Assembly (NCBI RefSeq): GCF_017948245.1
Contig: NZ_CP072865.1
Span: forward strand, 645,501-709,500
DNA: 64,000 nt
Origin: Rhizobium sp. NLR16a
Lineage (GTDB): Bacteria > Pseudomonadota > Alphaproteobacteria > Rhizobiales > Rhizobiaceae
Direction: 5' to 3'
Shown here one piece after another: positions 54,537-63,197 of this stretch. A program made the translations under genes and the position numbers. The stretch's first letter is position 1. Each line of letters begins with the position of its first letter. Under the pieces are notes generated by a model that was not told the origin of the DNA, did not search any database, and saw only the letters and a list, made by a program, of their open reading frames with translations.

Positions 54537-55265
54537 TTATTCGCTGAACGCCTTTATGCCGCAGAGCATTTCGCGCTTGCCGGCGAAGCCCTTGCGGCGT
54601 TCGACGGCAAAGCCGGCGGCGATGAGGTTGCGGCGCACGAAGCCGGCCGCGGCGTAAGTTGCGAAGGTGCCGTCGGCCACGGTCTTTTCGTTAACCTCAC
54701 GCATCAGTTCCACCGACCACATGTCGCCGTTGCGCGAGGGGGCGAAGCCATCGAGATACCAGGCGTCGAAGCCGGGCTTTGCCGCCGCGACGCCGTCGAG
54801 CGCCGCGCCGCAGACGACGCTGAGCCGCGTCTGGGCATCGAGATCGAGCGAGACAGTGCGAACAGGCGTCTGCGGCCATGCCGCCGTCAGGGCTTCGCGC
54901 TCGGCATCGATTTCGCCCCAGTGCGAGAGCGCCCGGCCGATCTCTTCGCCGCGCATCGGGTGCAGTTCGAAGGAGATGAAATGCAGGTGCTGACCGTCTG
55001 CTCGGTGCAGTTTCCATTGCCGCCAGGTCTCGGCAAAGTTGAGCCCGGTGCCGAAGCCGAGTTCGCCGATCACAAATTCGGGCCGCCCACTCCAACGCTC
55101 CGGCAGGCCGTTGCCGGCCAGGAAGACGTGCCCGCATTCCAGCCGGCCATCGGTCTGGCAATAAAAATGATCGCCAAAGGCGGTGGAATAGGGCATATCG
55201 CCGTCGCGCCATTCGAGCGGCTGCGGCGCGCCCGCGCCAATCTTATCGGGGTTCACGTCTTTCAT
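54537..55265 (-). CDS. mnmD: tRNA 5-aminomethyl-2-thiouridine methyltransferase (MnmD-like)
   Basis: A 242-residue SAM-dependent methyltransferase of the DUF752/MnmD type. Glycine loop: IGELGFGTGLNF near residue 68. The family signature WYLDGFAPSRNGDMWS near residue 165 is conserved. In many bacteria MnmD and an FAD enzyme are fused as MnmC for the mnm5U modification at tRNA wobble position 34; here the two functions are separate. ATG 55265 overlaps the divergent start codon of the FAD enzyme by two bases (CATG palindrome). Alternative starts are unlikely given the conserved N-terminus. Confidence 0.88.
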   Translation of the reverse strand: MKDVNPDKIGAGAPQPLEWRDGDMPYSTAFGDHFYCQTDGRLECGHVFLAGNGLPERWSGRPEFVIGELGFGTGLNFAETWRQWKLHRADGQHLHFISFELHPMRGEEIGRALSHWGEIDAEREALTAAWPQTPVRTVSLDLDAQTRLSVVCGAALDGVAAAKPGFDAWYLDGFAPSRNGDMWSVELMREVNEKTVADGTFATYAAAGFVRRNLIAAGFAVERRKGFAGKREMLCGIKAFSE

Positions 55266-56442
55266 GGAAAAAGCCGATAGTCCTCAGCAAGCGCCCGGTC
55301 AATCTTCTTGCGATTTGCTGATCGTCGGCGGTGGCATCATGGGTCTCTGGGCTGCCGTCCATGCCGAACGCCGCGGCATGAGCACCCTCCTCGCCGACGC
55401 CGGCAGCTTGGGCGGAGGCGCGAGCGGCGGCCTGCTCGGCGCGCTGATGCCGCATATGCCGGACCAGTGGTCGGAGAAAAAGCAGTTCCAGTTCGACGCG
55501 TTGGTCTCGCTTGAAACCGAAATTGCCACGCTTGAGGCCGAAACCGGGCTTTCGGCTGGCTACAACAGGTCTGGGCGGCTGATCCCGCTGCCGAAGCCGC
55601 ATCTCAAGCGCATCGCCCGCGGCCATTCCGGGGACGCCGAACGCCATTGGCGGGCAGGCGAACGCCACTTCCACTGGCATGTGCTCGACAGGGCGCCAGT
55701 CGGTGGTTGGCCCGACGCATCTGCCGGCGAAAGTGGCTTCGTGCATGATACGCTCGCCGCCCGTGTTGCGCCCCGCTCATTGATCTCAGCGCTCATCGCC
55801 TTGCTGCGGCGGGCAAAACACGTGCGTATCATGGAGCATGCGGCCGTTGCCGCCCTCGATCCCGATCGTGGCACCGCGGAAATTGGCGGCGAAACCATTG
55901 CCTTCAGCCGCTGCATCCTGGCTGCCGGCCATCAGTCCTTTCCGTTGCTGCAGGAGCTGACGCCGGGGGCGAAAAGGCCGCTCGGCCAGCCAGTGAAGGG
56001 GCAGGCGGCGCTGTTGAGGGCCGATGTCGACCCGGCGCTGCCGACGATCTTCCTCGATGGGCTCTACTTGGTGGCGCACGAAGGCGGGTATGCGGCAATC
56101 GGCAGCACCAGCGAGAACCGCTTTGACGATCCCGGCTCGACCGACGCGCAACTCGACGCGCTGATCGAGGCGGCGCGGGCGATCGCGCCGGCGCTCCGCA
56201 ACGCCCCTGTCATCGAGCGCTGGGCAGGGCTTCGCCCGAAGGCCATCGACCGCGATCCGATGATCGGCCGCCATCCCGTCCATCCCCGATTGATCGCACT
56301 GACCGGCGGTTTCAAGGTCAGCTTCGGACTGGCGCATCGGCTGGCGGAAGCTGCGATTTGTATCGCCGGCGATACAGATTGTGAATTTTCGCTGCCGGAA
56401 AGCTTCGCGATATCAAGCCATATTGCTGTCGCTTCATGTTAA
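55264..56442 (+). CDS. FAD-dependent oxidoreductase (MnmC FAD-domain/DAO type)
   Basis: A 392-residue flavoprotein with the dinucleotide motif VGGGIMGLWAAVHAERRG near residue 20 and the D-amino-acid-oxidase-type C-terminal glycine motif LTGGFKVSFGLAHRLA. In split MnmC systems an enzyme of this kind may demodify cmnm5U to nm5U as the partner of MnmD. Its ATG overlaps the divergent mnmD start codon. An alternative is a stand-alone glycine or amino-acid oxidase; the position next to mnmD favours the tRNA role, but I cannot tell from sequence alone. Confidence 0.78.
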   Translation: MEKADSPQQAPGQSSCDLLIVGGGIMGLWAAVHAERRGMSTLLADAGSLGGGASGGLLGALMPHMPDQWSEKKQFQFDALVSLETEIATLEAETGLSAGYNRSGRLIPLPKPHLKRIARGHSGDAERHWRAGERHFHWHVLDRAPVGGWPDASAGESGFVHDTLAARVAPRSLISALIALLRRAKHVRIMEHAAVAALDPDRGTAEIGGETIAFSRCILAAGHQSFPLLQELTPGAKRPLGQPVKGQAALLRADVDPALPTIFLDGLYLVAHEGGYAAIGSTSENRFDDPGSTDAQLDALIEAARAIAPALRNAPVIERWAGLRPKAIDRDPMIGRHPVHPRLIALTGGFKVSFGLAHRLAEAAICIAGDTDCEFSLPESFAISSHIAVASC

Positions 56443-56556
56443 ACGTGAATTAGATACAGCTGCGTTTCGTTATTCTGTCATGCAAATCACCTATCTGCTT
56501 GCGCATTGGAAGCGCCGGATCTTGCCGGCGCTCACTTCCTTGATGGAGGAAATTGC

Positions 56557-57264
56557 ATGCGCTATGCTATTTGCTTCACGCCTCCGGCGAGCGACCCCCT
56601 GTCGCTCGTGGCCGCCAATTGGCTAGGCCGAAACGTGTTTTCGGGCGATATGGTGGAGCCTCCGGCCGTCCGCGGCCTCGGCATTCACGAGATCGCCTTT
56701 TATACCGCCGTGCCGCGACGCTATGGTTTTCACGGTGTTTTGAAGGCGCCTTTTCACCTGTCCGCCGGCACGTCGGAATCGCAACTCCTGCGCGATCTCA
56801 TGCGTTTTGCCGGGACCTATGCCCCTTTCCAGATTCCCCGTCTGGAGATCGCCCGGCTCGGCAGTTTTTACAGCCTGATGCCGAGCGCTCCCTGTGAGCC
56901 GATCCAGTATGTGGCTTCGGCGATCGTCCAGGAGTTTGATCGTTTCCGGGCGCCGCTGAGTGAAGCCGACATCGAGCGAAGTGATCCCGACGGGTTGTCG
57001 GCGGCGCAATTTGCCAATCTGCATCGTTGGGGCAATCCCTATGTGATGGAGGAGTTCCGCTTCCATATGCCGGTGACGGGCCCCATCAATGCGATCGACA
57101 TGCCCCGCATCGAGCCGGTGCTGCGAACGATCTTCGAGCCCGTCTTGAGGGAGCCGGTGATGGTTTCGAATGTGGCTTTGATGATCGAGGAAGGCACCGG
57201 CGGCCCCTTCCGCGTTCACTCGCTCCACCCGATGGGCAAGGTCAGCGCGCGCAGGATCGCCTGA
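56557..57264 (+). CDS. DUF1045 family (2H phosphoesterase-like) protein
   Basis: A 235-residue protein of the DUF1045 family, a two-histidine (2H) phosphoesterase fold often found beside phosphonate and purine catabolic genes. ATG 56557 follows GGAGG. Two copies of a HxxL-type motif are visible: YGFHGVLKAPF near residue 65 and FRFHMPVTGP near residue 185. In family members I recall, these read HATLKAPF and HLTLTG, so the usual Thr/Ser after each His is replaced (GV and MP). It precedes the allantoinase gene in the ureide cluster, so it may act on a cyclic-phosphate or serve a regulatory role. Confidence 0.75.
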   Translation: MRYAICFTPPASDPLSLVAANWLGRNVFSGDMVEPPAVRGLGIHEIAFYTAVPRRYGFHGVLKAPFHLSAGTSESQLLRDLMRFAGTYAPFQIPRLEIARLGSFYSLMPSAPCEPIQYVASAIVQEFDRFRAPLSEADIERSDPDGLSAAQFANLHRWGNPYVMEEFRFHMPVTGPINAIDMPRIEPVLRTIFEPVLREPVMVSNVALMIEEGTGGPFRVHSLHPMGKVSARRIA

Positions 57265-57377
57265 GCCGATATCAAGCTAAGCCATTGTGAATGACAGAGA
57301 AATTTTGCTGCGCAGTTTCCGTCTCGACATTCCGGCTGCGGATGATACCGTTCCCCGTCTTTTCAGAAGGTGATTTG

Positions 57378-58301
57378 ATGGTATCCGAGACCTACCCGCG
57401 CAATCTCGTCGGCTACGGGCGTCAGACGCCCGATCCGAAGTGGCCGGGCGACGCCCGCGTCGCCGTGCAGTTCGTCATCAATTACGAAGAGGGCGGCGAA
57501 AGCTGCATCCTCGAAGGCGATCCGGCTTCCGAAAACCTGCTGTCGGAGATCGTCGGCGCGGCCGCCTGGCCGGGGCAGCGCAATCTCAACATGGAATCGA
57601 TCTACGAATATGGTTCGCGGGCAGGCTTCTGGCGGCTCTGGCGGATGTTCACCGGTCTCAAGGTGCAGGCGACCGTCTACGGCGTGACGCTGGCGATGGC
57701 CCGCAATCCCGAAGCCGTCGCGGCCATGAAAGAGGCCGGCTGGGAGATCGCCAGCCACGGTTATCGCTGGCTGGAATACAAGGATTTCCCCGAGGATCTG
57801 GAGCGCAAGCACATTCTCGAAGCCGTGCGCCTGCATACCGAAATTACCGGCGAGCGGCCCTTCGGGATGTACCAGGGAAAACCTTCCGACAACACGCTGC
57901 GACTGGTGCAGGAAGAGGGCGGTTTCCTCTATTCCTCCGATTCCTATGCTGATGACCTGCCTTACTGGGTGAAGGGCATCGACGGGAAGCCCTTCCTGAT
58001 CATCCCCTATACGCTCGAAACCAATGACATGCGTTTTGCCACGCCGCAGGGTTTCAACGCCGGCGATCAGTTCTTCACCTATCTCAAGGATGCTTTCGAT
58101 ACGCTTTATGAGGAAGGGAAGGACGGCAGCCCGAAGATGATGTCGGTCGGCCTGCATTGTCGCCTCGTCGGGCGTCCGGGCCGGGCGGCCGCTCTGAGGC
58201 GCTTCATCGAATATGTGCTGAAACATGACAAGGTCTGGATCCCGCGCCGCATCGAGATCGCCGAGCACTGGCACAAGCATCATCAGCTGGATGCGCTTTA
58301 A
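57378..58301 (+). CDS. puuE: PuuE-type allantoinase
   Basis: A 307-residue polysaccharide-deacetylase-fold enzyme. Features: YEEGGESCILEGD, EIASHGYRWLEYK (metal-site His), GMYQGKPSDNTLRLV, and ETNDMRFATPQGFNAGDQF. These are the signature stretches of PuuE allantoinase, which opens the hydantoin ring of allantoin to allantoate without a metal. ATG 57378 has AGAAGG 8 bases upstream. Its stop codon overlaps the uraD start (TAATG). Alternative members of the fold are excluded by the surrounding urate genes. Confidence 0.92.
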   Translation: MVSETYPRNLVGYGRQTPDPKWPGDARVAVQFVINYEEGGESCILEGDPASENLLSEIVGAAAWPGQRNLNMESIYEYGSRAGFWRLWRMFTGLKVQATVYGVTLAMARNPEAVAAMKEAGWEIASHGYRWLEYKDFPEDLERKHILEAVRLHTEITGERPFGMYQGKPSDNTLRLVQEEGGFLYSSDSYADDLPYWVKGIDGKPFLIIPYTLETNDMRFATPQGFNAGDQFFTYLKDAFDTLYEEGKDGSPKMMSVGLHCRLVGRPGRAAALRRFIEYVLKHDKVWIPRRIEIAEHWHKHHQLDAL

Positions 58302-58801
58302 TGCTGTCGCGCGAGGATTTCGTTTCCCGCTTCGGCGGCGTCTTCGAGCATTCCCCTTTCATTGCTGAACGGGCCTATGACGCGGGCAGCCTAACGGAGC
58401 CGCTGACGGCATCAGCTGTGCACGCAGCGCTCACCGCCGTCTTCCGTGCGGCAAGCCGGGATGAGCGTCTCGGCATTCTGCGCGCCCATCCCGATCTTGC
58501 CGGGCGTCTGGCGATAGCAGGTGAACTCACGGAAGACAGCCGCAAGGAGCAGGCCGGCGCCGGTCTCGATCGGCTGAGCCCGGCCCAACATGCCCGCTTC
58601 ACCGAACTTAATGCAGCCTATGTCGAAAAATTCGGCTTTCCCTTCATCATCGCCGTCAAAGGGCTCGACAAGGACGATATCCTTTCTGCCTTCGAAACGC
58701 GGATCGGCAATGACCTGGATGAGGAATTCGCGACCGCCACGACACAGGTCGAGCGGATCGCGCTGCTGCGCCTGACATCGATGTTGCCGGAGGGCGAATG
58801 A
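58301..58801 (+). CDS. uraD: OHCU decarboxylase
   Basis: A 166-residue enzyme (residues 1-160) of the OHCU decarboxylase family: FEHSPFIAERAYDAG, RAHPDLAGRLA and FPFIIAVKG are family stretches. It decarboxylates 2-oxo-4-hydroxy-4-carboxy-5-ureidoimidazoline to S-allantoin after hydroxyisourate hydrolysis. It is translationally coupled to the puuE stop and to the following gene (ATGA overlap). Cytoplasmic. Confidence 0.92.
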   Translation: MLSREDFVSRFGGVFEHSPFIAERAYDAGSLTEPLTASAVHAALTAVFRAASRDERLGILRAHPDLAGRLAIAGELTEDSRKEQAGAGLDRLSPAQHARFTELNAAYVEKFGFPFIIAVKGLDKDDILSAFETRIGNDLDEEFATATTQVERIALLRLTSMLPEGE

Positions 58802-59160
58802 GCGAGCATCGTGCTATCGACTATCTCAATGAAATGCAGAAGGCGGCAGCCGAAGCGCTATACTTCGTGGGCGGAATGGATGAGGCGGCCTTCGCCGAGG
58901 ACAATCTCACCTTCAAGGCGGTTGCCTTCTGCCACTTCACCATCGGCGCGGCTGCGTCCCGACTGCTCGTAACCCATCCGGAATTCGCAACCGAGCATCC
59001 CACTCTGCCGTGGACAAAAATCTGCGGAACGGGCAACCGTATCCTGGAAGACGTCTTCGCCCTCGATGCCTCCGACATCTGGGATGCAACCTATCGCACG
59101 CTGCCGGAACTTCTCGTCGAGATCGACGCCATTCGTCACTGGCATGCCGAAGGCGAGTGA
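58798..59160 (+). CDS. HepT/DUF86-like protein lacking RNase residues
   Basis: A 120-residue helical protein with DUF86/HepT similarity throughout ([43 protein letters not shown]). HepT toxins carry an R-x4-6-H-x-Y motif within a segment like GMRNRIVHGYF; here the aligned segment is [11 protein letters not shown], so the Arg, His and Tyr are all replaced. No MntA antitoxin gene is adjacent. Its start overlaps uraD by 4 bases and it sits between uraD and allA, so it is coregulated with ureide catabolism. It is probably a domesticated, non-toxic scaffold or regulator. Confidence 0.72.
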   Translation: MSEHRAIDYLNEMQKAAAEALYFVGGMDEAAFAEDNLTFKAVAFCHFTIGAAASRLLVTHPEFATEHPTLPWTKICGTGNRILEDVFALDASDIWDATYRTLPELLVEIDAIRHWHAEGE

Positions 59161-59164
59161 ACCA

Positions 59165-59665
59165 TTGTCTGATTTTCTCGACACCCGCCCGCTTACCAGA
59201 TCGGCCTTCGCCCCCTTCGGCGAAGTGATCGAAGCCGATCCAGCCTCGATGCGGCTCATCAACGGCGGCACGACCGAGCGCTTTCATGCATTGGCCGCAG
59301 CCGAGGCGGCGGGCGAGGGCGCGCGCGTCATCATCAATATCTTTCGCGGCCAGCCGCGCAGCTTCCCCTATGACGTCGACATGATGGAGCGCCATCCGTT
59401 CGGCAGTCAGAGTTTCTCGCCGATTTCCGGCCGCCCCTTCCTCGTCGTCGTCTCCGAGGACGAGGGCGGACGTCCGGGCAGGCCGCAGGTGTTTTTCGCG
59501 CGCGGAAACCAGGGTGTGAACTATCGCCGCAATGTCTGGCATCACCCCCTGATGGCGCTCGGCCAGACCTCCGATTTCCTGGTCGTCGACCGCGACGGCC
59601 CTGGCAATAATCTTGAGGAATTCTTCTTCGAAACCCCCTATGTCATCAAAGAGCCAGCCCCATGA
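59165..59665 (+). CDS. allA: Ureidoglycolate lyase
   Basis: A 166-residue cupin-fold AllA, close to the 160 residues of enteric AllA. Family stretches: [49 protein letters not shown]. It cleaves ureidoglycolate into glyoxylate and urea. TTG 59165, with GAAGGCGAG upstream, gives the expected N-terminus; the ATG at 59144 lies in the preceding gene and would add seven residues. The stop overlaps the next start (ATGA). Confidence 0.88.
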   Translation: MSDFLDTRPLTRSAFAPFGEVIEADPASMRLINGGTTERFHALAAAEAAGEGARVIINIFRGQPRSFPYDVDMMERHPFGSQSFSPISGRPFLVVVSEDEGGRPGRPQVFFARGNQGVNYRRNVWHHPLMALGQTSDFLVVDRDGPGNNLEEFFFETPYVIKEPAP

Positions 59666-60018
59666 CCGGACTGACGACACATGTGCTCGACACCGCCCTC
59701 GGCAAGCCCGCCGAGGGCCTCAGGATCGATCTTTTCCAGCTCGACGGCGAGATCCGCAGACATCTGAAAACGGTGGAGACCAATGCGGACGGCCGAGTCG
59801 ATGGTGGCCCGATGCTTGCCGGCGAAAACTTTCACGTCGGCACCTACGAATTGGTCTTCCACGCCGGTGAGTATCTCAGGGCCTGCGGCACGCCGCTGCC
59901 GCATCCGGCCTTCCTCGACCTAGTGCCGATCCGCTTCGGTATCGCGGATGTCACTGCGCACTATCACGTGCCGCTGCTGCTTTCGCCCTATGGCTATTCC
60001 ACCTACCGGGGAAGCTAG
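59662..60018 (+). CDS. uraH: 5-hydroxyisourate hydrolase
   Basis: A 118-residue transthyretin-related enzyme. Catalytic residues are visible: H in [14 protein letters not shown] (start), R46-like in NADGRVDGG and the C-terminal signature YGYSTYRGS. It hydrolyses 5-hydroxyisourate, the product of urate oxidation, ahead of uraD. Cytoplasmic, no signal peptide. Its start overlaps allA by four bases. Follows the uricolytic order downstream of allA. Confidence 0.93.
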   Translation: MTGLTTHVLDTALGKPAEGLRIDLFQLDGEIRRHLKTVETNADGRVDGGPMLAGENFHVGTYELVFHAGEYLRACGTPLPHPAFLDLVPIRFGIADVTAHYHVPLLLSPYGYSTYRGS

Positions 60019-60759
60019 ATGCGTTTTGCCGCAATCGCCGACATTCACGGCAACTATCTGGCGCTCGAGGCGGTGCTTGCCGATATTCAGGCGCAGGGCA
60101 TCGAGGAGATCGTCAATCTTGGTGATTTCTTCAGCAGTCCGCTGAATGCCGGCCGGACAGCTGATCTGCTGATGGCGCTCGGCCTGACCTCGGTGCGCGG
60201 CAATCACGACCGCTATCTCATTGAGCAGGACCCGGCCCTAATGCACGCCTCGGATGCCGTCGCCTACCGGCAACTGACGCCATCCCATCTCGATTGGCTG
60301 CGGGGTCTGCCGTTCGATACCGTCTATCGCGGCGAGGCCTATCTCTGCCACGCGACGCCGAAGGACGACAATCTCTACTGGCTTGAGTCCGTCTCGCCGG
60401 AAGGGCTTGTCTTCCTGAAGCCGATCGAAGCGATCGAGGCGCTCGCCGAAGGCATCGACCTGCCGCTGATCCTCTGCGGCCACAGCCATGTGCCTCGCGC
60501 CGTTCGCCTCTCCAATGGCCGGCTTATCGTCAATCCCGGCAGTGTCGGCTGCCCTGCCTATGATGACGTGCTGCCCTATTATCACAAGGTCGAAGCCGGC
60601 CATCCGTTGGCCGGCTATGCCATTCTAGAAAAGACGGCGGCGGGATGGACATGGCAGTTCAGGAACGTCGCCTACGACCATATGGCGATGTCGGCACTGG
60701 CCGCCGAAAGGGGCCGTGCCGACTGGGCGAGCGCGCTGGCGACAGGCTGGGTGCGATAG
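60019..60759 (+). CDS. Metallophosphoesterase (YfcE-type)
   Basis: A 246-residue calcineurin-fold phosphoesterase. Metal-binding motifs: ADIHGN near residue 7, NLGDF, VRGNHD, CHATP and CGHSHVP. It starts immediately after the uraH stop codon (60018/60019), so it is in the ureide operon, perhaps for a nucleotide or phosphate ester; the substrate is unknown. The 22-bp gap to the convergent flotillin gene leaves no room for a separate terminator. Confidence 0.87.
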   Translation: MRFAAIADIHGNYLALEAVLADIQAQGIEEIVNLGDFFSSPLNAGRTADLLMALGLTSVRGNHDRYLIEQDPALMHASDAVAYRQLTPSHLDWLRGLPFDTVYRGEAYLCHATPKDDNLYWLESVSPEGLVFLKPIEAIEALAEGIDLPLILCGHSHVPRAVRLSNGRLIVNPGSVGCPAYDDVLPYYHKVEAGHPLAGYAILEKTAAGWTWQFRNVAYDHMAMSALAAERGRADWASALATGWVR

Positions 60760-60781
60760 CCCGGACCTGTCTGCGCTCTGA

Positions 60782-62548
60782 TCAATCCTTCTCCGGCGCC
60801 TGAGGGGCGATCGTCTGTGCAGGAGCCGCGGCCGGTGCCACAGGCGTTACTGGCGTGGCAGGCGGGGTTGCCTGTTTTGCAGGAGCCGCGGCTGAAATTA
60901 CCGGTTTTGCGCCATCAAGCTTTCCAAGCAGGGATGAAATGGCATTGTCGCCGTCGAAGCCGGCCTCCTTCAACAATTTGTCGAGGATCGGCTTGTTGGC
61001 CTGATAGGAGAGCAACTGGCCGGCCAGCCCATCGCCGAGACCAATGCCGCTTTCACCGTTCGCGCCGTTTCCGCGGCCGAGCATGCCGCCGGTGTCGAAG
61101 ATCCTGATGTCGGAGATCTTCTCGATCGGCTTGACCGCCTCGGCGAGTGCCTCGGGAATGATGCGGATACGCTCGCGAGTGATCTCGAACTCGATGATGG
61201 TCTGGCTGAGCTTGTTGCGGGCTTCGTTGAGCAGGGCTTCGCTTTCAGCCTGAGCCCGGCCGGTTTCGAGAATGCCCTTGGCCTTGATGATCGCCGCATC
61301 CGCTTCGGCGGTCGCAAGCGTCTTGATGGCTTCCGCCTGGTCGATCGCGGCCTGTTTCTCGGCTTCGGCGCCGACGGTGACGGCGGTGGCTTCGGTTTCG
61401 GCAGTCTTGCGCGCGTCGATCACGGCGATCTGCTTTTCGCGCTCGGCGATTTCGATGGCCTTGGCGGTGCCGACCTTTTCCTCTGCCGCGATGGCGCGGG
61501 CGCGGGCCATTTCGGCAGTGGCCTTCGCCTCGGATTCCTCGCGGCTCTTGTTGGCAACGGCGATGGCGCTTTCCTGGGCGACGATCTGAAGGTCGCGCTT
61601 GGCTTCGGTATCGCGCTGCTGGACGGCGCGGGCGGCATCGATGTTTGCGCTTTCGCGGGCCTGCTTGGCGGCTGCCTCGCGCTCGGCGATCGCCTGTTCG
61701 GAGGCGATGCGGGCCTCCTCCTCGGCGCGTTTGGCCGCCTGTTCCTGCTGTGCGGTTTCGGCGCGGGTCGCGGCGGATTTGTTGGCGATGTCGCGTTCCT
61801 GGTTGAGCTCGGCTTCGCGCTTCGTCCGTTCGATCGCCAGCGACTGCTGGCGGGCTTCCAGATCCTTCTGGGCAATGGCGACTTCGGTATCGCGAACGAT
61901 TTCGTTTCGCTCCTTCTTGCGGCCCTCGGTGATGCGGGTCAGCGCCGCCAGACCTTGGGCGTCGAAGAAGTTGTTGGCGTTGAAATGCTTGATGTCCGTT
62001 TGATCGAGGCGGGTGAGCGACACAGATTCCAGCTCGAGACCGTTCGACTGGAGGTCGGCGCCGACGGCTTCCTGCACCGCCTTGACGAAATCCATGCGCT
62101 GCTCCTGCAGCGCGTCGAGGTTCATGGTCGCCGCCACCGAGCGAAGGCCATCGACGAATTTCGCTTCGATGAGGATGCGGAGCGCCTCGGCGTCGTTGGT
62201 GCGGCTGCCAAGCGTCTGGGCGGCCAGCGCGATCGAGGAGCCGTCGGGTTTGACGCGGACGTAGAATTCGGCGCCGATATCGACGCGCATGCGGTCCTTG
62301 GTGATCAGCGCATCGCCTTCGCCGCGGCGGACTTCGAGGCGCAGCGTCTTCAGGTTCACCCGGGCGATCGAGTGGAAGATCGGCAGAACGACTGAACCGC
62401 CGTCGAGCACGACCTTCTGGCCGCCGAGACCGGTGCGCACATAGGCCTCGTCGCGGCTGGAGCGCGTATAGAGAGAGGCGAGGACAAAACCGATGCCGAA
62501 GATCAGAACGATGCCGATGCCGGCCGGTAGAATAATGTCATACATCAT
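60782..62548 (-). CDS. Flotillin-like (YqiK) membrane protein
   Basis: A 588-residue flotillin. One N-terminal membrane helix (residues 5-27) precedes an SPFH domain (residues 30-210; VLPIFHSIARVNLKTLRLEV and SVSLTRLDQTDIKHFNANNFFDAQGLAALTRI). A long Ala/Glu/Arg-rich coiled coil follows (residues 210-460), and the tail is Ala/Pro/Thr-rich. Flotillins organise membrane microdomains and act with PspA and YqiJ-like proteins in envelope stress. ATG 62548 overlaps the stop of the yqiJ frame. A second ATG at 62545 would remove one residue. Confidence 0.9.
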   Translation of the reverse strand: MMYDIILPAGIGIVLIFGIGFVLASLYTRSSRDEAYVRTGLGGQKVVLDGGSVVLPIFHSIARVNLKTLRLEVRRGEGDALITKDRMRVDIGAEFYVRVKPDGSSIALAAQTLGSRTNDAEALRILIEAKFVDGLRSVAATMNLDALQEQRMDFVKAVQEAVGADLQSNGLELESVSLTRLDQTDIKHFNANNFFDAQGLAALTRITEGRKKERNEIVRDTEVAIAQKDLEARQQSLAIERTKREAELNQERDIANKSAATRAETAQQEQAAKRAEEEARIASEQAIAEREAAAKQARESANIDAARAVQQRDTEAKRDLQIVAQESAIAVANKSREESEAKATAEMARARAIAAEEKVGTAKAIEIAEREKQIAVIDARKTAETEATAVTVGAEAEKQAAIDQAEAIKTLATAEADAAIIKAKGILETGRAQAESEALLNEARNKLSQTIIEFEITRERIRIIPEALAEAVKPIEKISDIRIFDTGGMLGRGNGANGESGIGLGDGLAGQLLSYQANKPILDKLLKEAGFDGDNAISSLLGKLDGAKPVISAAAPAKQATPPATPVTPVAPAAAPAQTIAPQAPEKD

Positions 62549-63192
62549 GGCTGCTCCCTGAAAGATTGATTATCCGCTGCAGCGGGATCCGCCAGTGCGG
62601 GAATGGCGATAAATACATCTGCCTTGCGATCGACGAGGAGAACCTCGGTGCCGACCTTGAGAGGGCCTTGGTCTCTGGCGGCCTTGGCTCTCAGCACGTG
62701 CCAGTTTCCATGCTGGTCCTTGACGCGGACGCGTCCGGGCAGTCCCTGGTCGAGCGGGCCGAGCGATACTTCGGCGGTCCGGCCGATCAGCGCGTCGAGA
62801 TCGACGGCATAGGTCTCGTCGTGCGGCACGATCCGCGCCACGGTCCTGCTCGATGCCCTGACCATGGGAGCCGTGACCAGGATGGCGGGAATGGCGGCGA
62901 CGGCGGCAGGAAGCGGGGCCTAGAAGGCGTTGGCGACGGCCTGTATGGCAAAGCCCGTCATGGCGAAGAAGCCGAGCGCCAGCATGATGAGGATGAGCAG
63001 GGGAACGCCGCCGACATTGAGCCAGGACAGATAGCCCGAAAGCCCGTCATGGCCATGGAAATCCGGTTTTCCCAGAAATTCCATGATCGAAAAACCCATG
63101 ACGGTCGCAAGCATTTCGATTGCGGTCAGGCCTGCGAGCACGGCGGCGGCGATGGCGAAGGGAGCACATTCGGGGGCGAAGAGAAGTGCCAT
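62545..63192 (-). pseudogene. yqiJ: YqiJ-like membrane protein cut by an in-frame amber codon
   Basis: Read continuously, 215 codons encode a YqiJ-type protein: residues 1-90 contain three or so membrane segments (start MALLFAPECAPFAIAAAVLAG), and residues 109-215 form an OB-fold (DLDALIGRTAEVSLGPLDQG). Between them the codon at 62920-62922 is TAG, where a Leu-type codon (TTG or CTG) would continue LAPLPAAVAAIPAILVTAP in frame. The frame resumes unchanged and the C-terminal part still overlaps the flotillin start. So either this is a recent nonsense mutation, an amber read-through, or a sequencing error. E. coli YqiJ, about 209 residues, has the same domain order. Confidence 0.72.
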
Positions 63193-63197
63193 CGGCG

